Assembly (NCBI GenBank): GCA_020832985.1
Contig: JAJHRE010000004.1
Location: 1-44,532, forward strand
Length of the DNA: 44,532 bases
Source of the DNA: Desulfurococcaceae archaeon
GTDB taxonomy: Archaea; Thermoproteota; Thermoprotei_A; Sulfolobales; NBVN01
Direction of reading: 5' to 3'
This document shows positions 17,837 to 25,260 of this stretch, piece after piece (position 1 is the first letter of the stretch; the number at the start of each line of letters is the position of its first letter). The notes beneath the pieces were generated by a model that searched no databases, was not told the DNA's origin, and was given only the letters and a program-made list of their open reading frames with translations. The position numbers and the translations under genes are program-made.

Positions 17837-18082
17837 ATGGTGGTGGGTATGGTGTTTTATAGGGTTAGGAGGATTAATGGTCGTTATTATCTTGTTAAGG
17901 AGTGGTATGACCCTACGTTAGGTAAGAAATTAAGTAGGTCTTTAGGGCCTTGTGATAGGATTGAGGAGTTGTTGAGGTGGTGCGGGGGGTGGGATTCGAA
18001 CCCACGCAGGCCTACGCCATCGGGGCCTAAGCCCGACCCCTTTGACCTAGCTCGGGCACCCCCGCACTGTTGTTCTAATTAG
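17837..18082 (+). pseudogene. intN: N-terminal fragment of an SSV-type integrase, running into tRNA-Leu
   Basis: The first 48 residues after ATG 17837 carry a compact pattern, YRVRRINGRYYLVKEW followed by LSRSLGP and IEELLRW, which resembles the N-terminus of SSV1 integrase (RKGRYYVYK, YVGP). From residue 49 the frame enters the tRNA-Leu gene in antisense, giving GGWDSNPRR, just as SSV1 integrase reads through its tRNA attachment site. SSV-type elements split their integrase on insertion, leaving intN against the tRNA gene. No catalytic intC fragment is found in the window, so this looks like a relic of an element once present on the left side of the tRNA. Residues beyond 49 are probably not a functional protein. 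Confidence 0.7.
17978..18065 (-). tRNA. tRNA-Leu (anticodon UAG), CCA encoded
   Basis: On the minus strand a full cloverleaf is seen: acceptor GCGGGGG (18065-18059) with CCCCCGC (17988-17982), discriminator A and a genome-encoded CCA (17980-17978). The anticodon stem is TCGGG/CCCGA with the seven-base loop CTTAGGC; the anticodon TAG lies at 18029-18027 and reads CUA. A long variable arm (GGCGTAGGCCTGC) marks a class II leucine tRNA, and the T arm is GTGGG-TTCGAAT-CCCAC. No intron is present. The 3' half is overlapped by the intN fragment, so it probably was an integration site. Confidence 0.97.
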
Positions 18083-18179
18083 ATTCTTTGATATTAGGCT
18101 AAAAGGTTTATGTTTATATTGTTGATTTAGGGTCTTAAATATATTGTTAATTTATAGGTTTAAATGTAATTCCGTTTAG

Positions 18180-19103
18180 GTGGTTGTGTTAGGTACTGAA
18201 GGTCGTGATGAGGTCGTAGATATGTTATATAAGGTATTGAGTAAGTACTTAAGTTCTCTACAGGAGTCTTTGAGTAGTTATGTTAAGCAATTAGTTCAAT
18301 TCCTTAAGAGTAGTAATGAGTTACTGATTACTTATTCAGGTATGTATGTATCACCTGCAACATACTTACTACTACTCTTAAGGTCTTTAACTAACGTTAA
18401 TGCGTACTTAGTAGAGCCTGAAACACTTATGTATTATGTAGCACCTTATGTTGAGGGCGGTATTCGTAGGGTCTTAATAATTAGTTCTGGTGTAGATTCC
18501 TCATTAATTAGGTTGTTAGATCAGTTAAACCTTACTGGTTATGAGGTTATGTTAATTAGTCCTTCTCCAATACCTGATAATGTTAGGTATAAGGTTCGTG
18601 AAGATCTGTTACTAGAGATTAAACCTCAGGACCTACTACTTCAGCATTTACTGGTGGGTATAGCTGTTAGTGAATACCTTAACAAGTCTGGTGTTAGGGG
18701 GTCTAGACTATGGAATGAGTTAAGTAACTTAAATGAGGTCTTAAAAGACCTACTAACTAAATATATAGGTAAGTTATATGAGGTTAAGGAATTCACTAAT
18801 GACGTATTCATAATAACATCAACACCTAGCATGTTAGGTCCTGCAGAACATATAACGTATAATTATAATGTTAGGATACCTCGATATCTAATACCTTTAA
18901 ATAACGTTAAACACTATATTAAATATTTTAAGAAAGTCTTAGTAATATCTACAGATGTTGAGGAATTCTCTATTAAGGAGATTATAGGGTTAAAGATTGG
19001 AGGAACTGTTAATGTATGTGAATTGAGGATTAGGACAGACCCACTTACAGCACCTATATACGGTTTAATCCTCTCGAACGCTTTAATGATGATTGGTGAT
19101 TAA
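18180..19103 (+). CDS. Divergent SIS-domain (sugar isomerase-type) protein
   Basis: The 307-residue protein seems to contain two sugar-isomerase (SIS) halves, as in the isomerase part of glutamine-fructose-6-phosphate transaminase. The first has LLITYSGMYVSPATYLLLLLR (about 48-68) and RRVLIISSGVDSSL (about 94-107), matching the alpha-beta pattern and the Ser-rich phosphate loop. The second, from about 205, is weaker. The glutaminase domain is absent, so it could be a sugar-phosphate binding regulator or isomerase; this is tentative. Start is GTG 18180 or GTG 18186. A TATA-like TTTAAAT near 18160 places transcription start close to the start codon, suggesting a leaderless mRNA. The SDR gene follows with no gap. 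Confidence 0.6.
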   Translation: MVVLGTEGRDEVVDMLYKVLSKYLSSLQESLSSYVKQLVQFLKSSNELLITYSGMYVSPATYLLLLLRSLTNVNAYLVEPETLMYYVAPYVEGGIRRVLIISSGVDSSLIRLLDQLNLTGYEVMLISPSPIPDNVRYKVREDLLLEIKPQDLLLQHLLVGIAVSEYLNKSGVRGSRLWNELSNLNEVLKDLLTKYIGKLYEVKEFTNDVFIITSTPSMLGPAEHITYNYNVRIPRYLIPLNNVKHYIKYFKKVLVISTDVEEFSIKEIIGLKIGGTVNVCELRIRTDPLTAPIYGLILSNALMMIGD

Positions 19104-19846
19104 GTGTTTAGTAAATGCTTAGAAGGTAAGGTAGTATTGATTACCGGTGCTAGCGGTCTCATCGGTAGTGAGTTAGCTATTGAATTAGCTAAGGAGAAAG
19201 CAAATCTGATACTACATTATAATAAGTCTGAAGATGTTATCGAGGACTTAATCAGTAAGTTGTCACCGGTTACTCAAGTACATACCATTAAATGTGATTT
19301 TAGCGATTTAAACAATGTGGTTGAGTTTCTAAAATATCTGAAAATACTTACAGACGCATAGATATCGTAGTGAATAGTGTCGGAATATATGACGAAACAC
19401 CATTAGAGTTATTAAATGTTGAGTTACTCACTAAGATATTAAATGTTAACCTATTATCAATAGTTCTAATAAGTAAGGAATTAGGTATGTTGATGAAGGA
19501 GTATGGAGGTACGATAATAAACTTGATATGCTTAACACCGCTAAGAGGTCATAAAGTGTATAAGTGTCTTAATCCCTCACTACCCTACGTAATATCTAAA
19601 ACAGGTTTAATCAAATTAGTTAAGTATTTAGCTGTTGAGTTAGCCCCTAAAGTTAAGGTCGTAGGTATAGCACTTGGTTGGGTTGGTAGTAGTAAGTTAA
19701 CTCAAGATCTAGTTAGATGTGTTGAGGGGTCAGTACCTATGAAGAGGGTTGCTGAAGCTCATGAAGTAGTTGAGTTAATTAAGTACCTGATATGTGGGAG
19801 TCGATATATTACAGGGTCGATAATAGAATTTTCAGGAGGTCTTTAA
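19104..19846 (+). pseudogene. SDR-family oxidoreductase interrupted by one frameshift
   Basis: Two reading frames together make one short-chain dehydrogenase. The first (19104-19361) carries the nucleotide motif TGASGLIG; the second (the ORF starts at 19370, though homology resumes at about 19346 as YRRIDIVVNSVG) carries the catalytic YVISK (Tyr-x3-Lys) and ends in GSIIEFSGGL, a normal SDR C-terminus. One extra A in the run 19341-19344 (AAAA) would join them into about 247 residues, the usual length. All catalytic motifs are intact and no other damage is seen, so the break may be a sequencing error in the A run, a recent mutation, or a programmed -1 frameshift. The gene starts right after the stop of the SIS gene, suggesting a shared sugar or polyol pathway. 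Confidence 0.8.
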
Positions 19847-19847
19847 A

Positions 19848-19906
19848 TCATTCAGACGCGGGTTCTCCACTCACCGAGTTCATACCTTGTAAGCTTCATC
19901 ATCAAT
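19848..19906 (-). ncRNA. Box C/D sRNA (2'-O-methylation guide)
   Basis: Reading the minus strand: C box ATGATGA (19902-19896), 12-base guide AGCTTACAAGGT, D' ATGA (19883-19880), five-base spacer, C' GTGAGTG (19874-19868), 12-base guide GAGAACCCGCGT, and D box CTGA (19855-19852). Both guides have the standard archaeal 12-base length. By the fifth-base rule the D' guide would direct methylation of a U and the D guide of a G in targets complementary to these guides. The D guide complement ACGCGGGTTCTC is reminiscent of a tRNA T-arm, but the target is not established. It lies between the SDR and phosphoesterase genes, antisense to both. Confidence 0.75.
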
Positions 19907-19961
19907 AACCACTACTCATATTAAGTTATTAATTTTTAAGTAATTTAACGTTGGAGGGTTT

Positions 19962-20714
19962 GTGGGTTTCGAACTACTTGGTGGTGTTGAGGTAGTTAAT
20001 GAGTTACCGGTAATTTACTTAAGGAAGTATAAGTTAGTGGTGTTAGCAGATACTCATATAGGCTTTGAGGAGGAGATGGCTGAGAAAGGTATATATATAC
20101 CTAGGTTTCAGAAGAGGAAGTTGATGAAGATCTTTGAAGAAGTCTTCAATACAGTAGATGTTGAATCTGTAGTCATAGCTGGTGATTTTAAACATAAGTT
20201 TAATGGTTTAGGGAGGATTGAGAGGGTAGAGTTGAGGGAGGTTATAAGTTATATCTTAAGTAGGGTCAGTAAGCTTACTGTAGTTAGGGGGAATCACGAT
20301 AACTACCTCCCCATACTCACACATAGGTTTAAGTTTGATATAGTTGATAACCTCATCATAGATGAATTCCTAATCACTCACGGACATACAGACTTACCAA
20401 GTGATTTAAATGTTAAGTACGTGATTATAGGTCATGAACATCCAGTAATAGCTTTAAGAGATAGTTTAGGTAGTATAGGTAGGTTTCAATGCTTTCTAAT
20501 CGGTGATTTAGTTAACGGGTTAAAACTGATCACACTACCTGCTGTAGGGGCTTATCAAACCGGTAGTAGAGTGACTTTAAGTAGGGATACATACCTCTCA
20601 CCAATACTTAAGAACTTAGCACTATTAGAGGGTTTGAAACCTGTGATAGTTGATGAGGATGTAGGTATATTAGAGTTACCGGCTCTTAAAGACCTCTACG
20701 ACTTAATGGGTTAA
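19962..20714 (+). CDS. Calcineurin-like metallophosphoesterase, archaeal SbcD-related
   Basis: The 250-residue protein carries the ordered metal-binding motifs of the family: ADTHIG (about 29-34), GDFKH, GNHDN, THGH and GHEHP. It corresponds to the archaeal SbcD-related phosphoesterases, which act on DNA ends or phosphodiesters in an unknown setting; they often sit near the helicase Lhr, which is not seen here. The start is GTG 19962, with a strong GGAGGG site immediately upstream at 19953-19958. tbp follows 50 bases later but has its own TATA box, so separate transcription is possible. Confidence 0.9.
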   Translation: MGFELLGGVEVVNELPVIYLRKYKLVVLADTHIGFEEEMAEKGIYIPRFQKRKLMKIFEEVFNTVDVESVVIAGDFKHKFNGLGRIERVELREVISYILSRVSKLTVVRGNHDNYLPILTHRFKFDIVDNLIIDEFLITHGHTDLPSDLNVKYVIIGHEHPVIALRDSLGSIGRFQCFLIGDLVNGLKLITLPAVGAYQTGSRVTLSRDTYLSPILKNLALLEGLKPVIVDEDVGILELPALKDLYDLMG

Positions 20715-20718
20715 AACA

Positions 20719-20727
20719 TTTATATAG
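20719..20727 (+). promoter_or_regulatory. TATA box of tbp
   Basis: TTTATATAG lies about 40 bases before the tbp start, placing transcription initiation near 20748 and giving a leader of about 15 bases. Being the promoter of the TATA-binding protein gene, it may be autoregulated; a second AT-rich run follows at about 20740-20756. Confidence 0.6.
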
Positions 20728-20763
20728 TTTAAAAACCCTCTTAAAAACTTTTTAAAGGGCTTG

Positions 20764-21327
20764 ATGATGGGGTTAAATCCATTAATCAGGATTGAGAATA
20801 TAGTAGCAACTGTAAGTCTTGATCAGGAGTTAGATTTAAACTTAATCGGTAGGAACGTACCTAATATAGAGTACGAACCTGATGAATTCCCAGGGCTTAT
20901 TATGAGGTTAGAAAGCCCTAGACTTACAGCTCTAATCTTCAACTCAGGTAAGATGGTAGTTACAGGGGCTAAGAGTACTCAAGAACTTATCAGGGGGTTT
21001 AAGAAGATTATTAAGACGTTAACTAAGCATGGAATAATCATTATCGGTAAACCTAAAATACAGATCCAGAACATAGTTGCGTCGGCAAATCTAAATGCTG
21101 AGGTAAATCTAGAGAAAGCAGCATACCTACTTAAAAACACAATGTATGAACCAGAACAATTCCCAGGCCTAATACATAGGATGGACGACCCTAAAGTAGT
21201 ACTACTAATATTCAGTAGTGGTAAGATGGTGATCACTGGAGCTAAGAGTGAGGAGGAAGTATATAGAGCTGTTAATAACATCTACAACACCTTAAAAGAC
21301 TTAGACTGTATTAGAGAACTAACATAA
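20764..21327 (+). CDS. tbp: TATA-box-binding protein
   Basis: This is the basal transcription factor TBP, which binds archaeal TATA boxes and recruits TFB and RNA polymerase. The 187-residue protein consists of two direct repeats of about 90 residues, each with the IENIVAT/IQNIVAS start, the [20 protein letters not shown] segment and [26 protein letters not shown]. The length is normal. Start could be TTG 20761 or either of the ATGs at 20764 and 20767. It lies alone after the phosphoesterase gene; the ABC transporter operon downstream is separated by a minus-strand C/D sRNA candidate. Confidence 0.97.
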   Translation: MMGLNPLIRIENIVATVSLDQELDLNLIGRNVPNIEYEPDEFPGLIMRLESPRLTALIFNSGKMVVTGAKSTQELIRGFKKIIKTLTKHGIIIIGKPKIQIQNIVASANLNAEVNLEKAAYLLKNTMYEPEQFPGLIHRMDDPKVVLLIFSSGKMVITGAKSEEEVYRAVNNIYNTLKDLDCIRELT

Positions 21328-21333
21328 CATCTG

Positions 21334-21394
21334 ATAATCAGAGTGAGTTGCGGTCTTCATCAATTAATCCATGGCTGCCCACTTCATCATCAAC
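21334..21394 (-). ncRNA. Box C/D sRNA (2'-O-methylation guide)
   Basis: On the minus strand: C box ATGATGA (21390-21384), 12-base guide AGTGGGCAGCCA, weak D' TGGA (21371-21368), four-base spacer, C' TTGATGA (21363-21357), 15-base interval AGACCGCAACTCACT and D box CTGA (21341-21338). The C, C' and D boxes are good; the D' box is poor and the last interval is longer than 12. A perfect 13-base palindrome TCTGATAATCAGA lies over the D end. It sits between tbp and the peptide-binding protein gene, antisense to both. Confidence 0.65.
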
Positions 21395-21412
21395 TAACCA
21401 ATACCTACAAAC

Positions 21413-21421
21413 TTTATAAAA
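21413..21421 (+). promoter_or_regulatory. TATA box of the peptide ABC transporter operon
   Basis: TTTATAAAA lies 42-50 bases before the start of the binding-protein gene, placing the transcription start near 21446. It is followed by a T-rich initiator region and by GGTG at the start codon. It overlaps no gene. Confidence 0.55.
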
Positions 21422-21462
21422 GCTAATGAAGATTTTTAATCCTTAATAAGAGTAATAAGGTG

Positions 21463-24123
21463 ATGGTGTTCAGATTGAGTACGAAGAATAACTTAATATA
21501 CGTTTTAATAATAGCTATAATATTGTTCTCAGTGATCACCACCTTCAACACCTCTATAGTTACTGAAGCTCAAGTAGTTAAAGGACCTAAATCAGATATC
21601 GTAATGATTAAAGCAGTACCTCTAGATCAGGCAGTAGCTGCTTTAAGAGCTGGAGATATAGACTACTATCTATTCGGGTTAAGACCTGCTCAGGCAGCTG
21701 CATTAGTTGGTGCTACAGATATTAAGCTATATAAAGCACCTGCAGGTATAAACAGCTTCATCCTTAACCCAGCACCAGACCCTAAAGGCTTAAACCCGTT
21801 CTCAATTAGGGAGGTTAGATTCGCTATAAACTACTTAATCAATAGGGATTACATAGTAACGACAGTACTTAAGGGCTTAGCAGCACCTATGTATTGTCAG
21901 GTCTCACCATACGACCCCGACTACACAGTAGTCTTCGACATCATAGCTAGGTACGAATTTAAATATAATCCAGCATTAGCTGATGAGATCATAAGTAAGG
22001 CGTTGAAGGATGCAGGTGCTGAGAAGGTAGGTGGTAAGTGGTTATATAAGGGGTCACCGATAAAGATCAAGTTTGTAATAAGGGTTGAAGATCATAGAAG
22101 GGTTTTAGGTGATATGCTTGCTTCAGAACTTGAGAAATTAGGGTTTGAAGTTGAGAGGCTATATATGACTTTTAGAGAGGCTATACCTACAGTATATAGT
22201 TCTAATCCTGCAGACTTTAAGTGGCATATATACACTGAGGGTTGGGGTAAGGGAGTTCCGGAGAAGTATGACTATACGACTGTGAATCAATTCTACGCAC
22301 CATGGTATGGTTGGATGCCTGGATGGCAAGAACCGACATTCTGGAATTATAAGAATGATACTATAGATGAGTTAGGTAAGAAGATATATAGAGGTGAGTT
22401 TGCTTCTAAGGAGGAGAGGGACTCACTATATAGGAGAGCTACAGAATTAGGTATGTTAGAGGCTGTGAGGATATTTGTTGTAACGACTTTAGATTCCTAT
22501 GCTGCTAGGGCTGAGGTCTCCGGACTTACTTTAGATTTAGGTGCTGGGTTACGAGCACCCTTCAACCTTAGAGAGGCTTATGTCCCTGATAAGAAAGTGT
22601 TGAAGGTAGGTCATCTATGGGTATGGACTGAAGGTACTGCTTGGAACCCGATAGGAGGTTTCGACGACGTATATAGTGTGGATATTTGGAGGGCTGTCTA
22701 CGATCCTTGGACTTGGAGAGACCCGTTTAACGGACTACCAATACCGTTTAGAGTTACCTATACTGTTGAGACTGCAGGTCCTAAGGGGAGTTTAAACGTA
22801 CCTAAGGATGCGTTTATATGGAATGCTACTTTGAGGAAGTGGGTTTATGTTGGTGAAGGGGTTAAAGCTACTAGTAAGGTAACGTTCGACCTCTCTAAAT
22901 TCATTGGTAGTAAGTGGCATCACAACATAACGATTACGTGGGCTGACGTCCTATTCCCGATATACCATATCTACGACTTAGTATATAATGAGACTAAGGC
23001 ATCTGTGGAGGGTGGTATAGCTTCAACTAATAAGGAAGTACTACCGATGTTTAAAGGATTTAGAATAGTTGGTGATAAGTATTTAGAAGTATATATTGAT
23101 TACTGGCATTTCGATGAGAACTACATAGCTGAGATGGCCGTACCTCCAGGTTATGGAGCAGGTGGCTTCGCATCTAATCCTTGGGAAATAGTCTACGCTA
23201 CCGACTTCCTAGTATTTGATGAGCATAAATACGGTTATTCAGAGAGTACAGCTGAGAAGTTAGGTGTTCCATGGCTTTCACTAGTTCTTAAATCACATGC
23301 TGAAGATATTAAGAAGAAGCTAACTGAGTTGAAGGATAAGAAGCTCGTTCCTGACACAGTCTTCACATTACCTGATGGTAAGAAGTTAATCACTACTGAA
23401 GAAGCTATTAAGAGGTATGAAGCAGTTATTAAGTGGATAGATACTTATGGTCATGCAGAGATAAGTAACGGTCCTTACTACGTCTACGTCTACGATCCAG
23501 CAAACCAGTATTGTGAGTTAAGAGCATTTAGAGATCCTACATACCCGTTCAGCCCTGGTACATGGTATTTCGGTATGCCTGAGTCAGTCAATATAGTTAG
23601 TGTAGGACTACCCACAGTAGTACCTGGAGGTGATGCTCAGGTAGTAATCGAACTTAAAGGCCCTACACCACTACATGTTAAGTACTTAATTAAGGATCCA
23701 GTAAGTGGTGAGGTAGTAACCTACGGGTTAGGGACTTCAGTAGCTCCGGATAGGTTCTTAATACAGTTAAGTTCAGAACTGACTTCGAAATTACGTCCTG
23801 GCGGGATATATGAGATCACAGTGATAGGTTATAGTGATAGGGTAGCGTTACTATCATCTGAGAAGCACTTCCTAAGCATACTCAACATACAGCCACTACA
23901 GGCAGGGATAGCTTCAGTAGCTGAGCAGTTAAGATCTGATATAGCTACACTAACTAAGCAAGTATCAACAGTTACTACACAGGTAGGTGGACTCTCAGCT
24001 ACTCAGCAAGATATAATTAAGGCTTTAAACAATGCTACAGCGAGTATAACGACAGCTATATACGTACTGATAATACTTGTAATCGTAGATATAATAGTTA
24101 CAGTCGTTGTTAGGAGGAAGTAA
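21463..24123 (+). CDS. dppA: Peptide ABC transporter substrate-binding protein (family 5), membrane-anchored
   Basis: The 886-residue extracellular binding protein captures oligopeptides or similar solutes for the importer encoded downstream. A signal or anchor helix is at about 12-30. The body is a family 5 (SBP_bac_5) protein with segments such as NPFSIREVRFAINYLINRD, followed by blocks rich in Trp and Tyr. It is longer than bacterial homologues (about 540). The last 75 residues form a heptad-like linker (SVAEQLRSDIATLTKQV onward) and a C-terminal helix ending VVVRRK, so the protein is tethered at its C-terminus, as in many crenarchaeal binding proteins. Start is ATG 21463 or GTG 21460. The substrate class is inferred from the operon. 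Confidence 0.92.
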   Translation: MVFRLSTKNNLIYVLIIAIILFSVITTFNTSIVTEAQVVKGPKSDIVMIKAVPLDQAVAALRAGDIDYYLFGLRPAQAAALVGATDIKLYKAPAGINSFILNPAPDPKGLNPFSIREVRFAINYLINRDYIVTTVLKGLAAPMYCQVSPYDPDYTVVFDIIARYEFKYNPALADEIISKALKDAGAEKVGGKWLYKGSPIKIKFVIRVEDHRRVLGDMLASELEKLGFEVERLYMTFREAIPTVYSSNPADFKWHIYTEGWGKGVPEKYDYTTVNQFYAPWYGWMPGWQEPTFWNYKNDTIDELGKKIYRGEFASKEERDSLYRRATELGMLEAVRIFVVTTLDSYAARAEVSGLTLDLGAGLRAPFNLREAYVPDKKVLKVGHLWVWTEGTAWNPIGGFDDVYSVDIWRAVYDPWTWRDPFNGLPIPFRVTYTVETAGPKGSLNVPKDAFIWNATLRKWVYVGEGVKATSKVTFDLSKFIGSKWHHNITITWADVLFPIYHIYDLVYNETKASVEGGIASTNKEVLPMFKGFRIVGDKYLEVYIDYWHFDENYIAEMAVPPGYGAGGFASNPWEIVYATDFLVFDEHKYGYSESTAEKLGVPWLSLVLKSHAEDIKKKLTELKDKKLVPDTVFTLPDGKKLITTEEAIKRYEAVIKWIDTYGHAEISNGPYYVYVYDPANQYCELRAFRDPTYPFSPGTWYFGMPESVNIVSVGLPTVVPGGDAQVVIELKGPTPLHVKYLIKDPVSGEVVTYGLGTSVAPDRFLIQLSSELTSKLRPGGIYEITVIGYSDRVALLSSEKHFLSILNIQPLQAGIASVAEQLRSDIATLTKQVSTVTTQVGGLSATQQDIIKALNNATASITTAIYVLIILVIVDIIVTVVVRRK

Positions 24124-24133
24124 TAAATAATTA

Positions 24134-24176
24134 AGTTTTTAACCTAAGATTATTTTTAATTTTATAAAAATTTTAT
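24134..24176 (+). terminator. T-rich partial terminator within the ABC operon
   Basis: After the binding-protein stop at 24123 the plus strand has several oligo-T runs (GTTTTTAACC, ATTATTTTTAATTTT, AAATTTTATAAC). Such tracts stop archaeal RNA polymerase, and would let the binding protein be made in excess over the permeases. The same AT-rich stretch could also carry a promoter for the downstream genes. Confidence 0.4.
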
Positions 24177-24249
24177 AACTGAAGTGAGTCATCATCTTAG
24201 GTGATGTTAGATAGGTCTAGGGAGGTCGTTAGTAGTTAAGGGACTGACG

Positions 24250-25260
24250 TTGATAGCAGTACTTTACGGAGTGTTAATACTAACTGGTGTTATAATAGGG
24301 GTTACAGGACTTTCTGATATAGTACTCTACAATATAGTTGATGAGAGGTTAAGGATAATTAAGCAGCAATTAGCTATTAAAATTAAGGATCCTGAGCAAC
24401 TTAATAGAGCTGTTGAGGAGTTAAAACAAGAGCTTATAAGAGCATATGATTTAGATAAGCCTTGGTATGCTAGAATACCTAGGATTATATATCAAATCAT
24501 GGTTCTCGACTTAGGTACCTCCAGATCTACGTTATCTTTTAGTGGTAGTAATAAGGTTGCTGATATAATCCTTGAGAGAATACCTAACACTGTTTTAATG
24601 GTTACTACAGCAGTACTTATTAGTTCTTTGGTAGGCTTAGTTGTTGGGTTATGGAGTGCTACTAAGGTTGGTAGCCTCCTAGATAGGTTTACATCGTTAA
24701 TCTCAGCAATCTCCTACTCACTACCGACATGGTGGTTCGGTATGGTAGTTATCTTAGTATTTGCGTATGAGTTAAGATTATTCCCAAGTGGTGGTATGAC
24801 AACACCAGGCCTGACTATTACAGACCCGATAACTAGGTTTCTAGACCTCCTATGGCATTTATTCCTCCCAGTACTTACGTTATTCGTGGCTTTAGTTGGT
24901 TCTTGGATCTACGTAACTAGGTCTATAGTTATATCTATAACTAAGGAGGACTTCATAGTAGTTGGTAGAGCTAAGGGACTCCCTGAAAGAGTAATCCGTA
25001 ATAGGTACTTACTCAGGAATTCAGCACCTCCAATACTTACAAACATGATTTTAGGGTTAGCAGGTTCTATAACCGGTGCTATACTTACTGAAGCAATATT
25101 TAACTGGCCAGGTATGGGTAGTCTGTACTACAACGCTATATTAAGTGCTGATATAAACATGATATTAGCGTTAACGTACATCTACACTTTAGTATATGTG
25201 GTAGCTAGGTTCATCCTTGAAGTACTTTACGTCGTGTTAGACCCTAGGGTGAGGTATTAA
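24250..25260 (+). CDS. dppB: Peptide ABC transporter permease, DppB type
   Basis: This 336-residue (or slightly longer) protein is one of two transmembrane subunits of the importer. It has a first helix at the N-terminus, a roughly 60-residue extracellular stretch, and the permease core with the ATPase-contacting EDFIVVGRAKGLPERVI loop in the C-terminal half. The annotated TTG 24250 lies 24 bases beyond the strong GGGAGG at 24220-24225, too far for a normal ribosome-binding site. The frame is open back to 24211 and would add hydrophobic residues (SLVVKGLT), but has no ATG, GTG or TTG, so the true start is uncertain. The stop overlaps the dppC start by one base. Confidence 0.92.
   Translation: MIAVLYGVLILTGVIIGVTGLSDIVLYNIVDERLRIIKQQLAIKIKDPEQLNRAVEELKQELIRAYDLDKPWYARIPRIIYQIMVLDLGTSRSTLSFSGSNKVADIILERIPNTVLMVTTAVLISSLVGLVVGLWSATKVGSLLDRFTSLISAISYSLPTWWFGMVVILVFAYELRLFPSGGMTTPGLTITDPITRFLDLLWHLFLPVLTLFVALVGSWIYVTRSIVISITKEDFIVVGRAKGLPERVIRNRYLLRNSAPPILTNMILGLAGSITGAILTEAIFNWPGMGSLYYNAILSADINMILALTYIYTLVYVVARFILEVLYVVLDPRVRY

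Noticed and set aside
17985-18082. Reading frame ending in GGWDSNPRR treated as a protein domain
   Set aside because: This peptide is the antisense translation of the tRNA-Leu gene, a well-known artefact; only the residues before it are taken as an integrase fragment.
24190-24211. CATCATC...GTGATG hairpin before dppB as another C/D sRNA
   Set aside because: The minus strand offers a C-like box but no CTGA at guide distance, and the hairpin is short.
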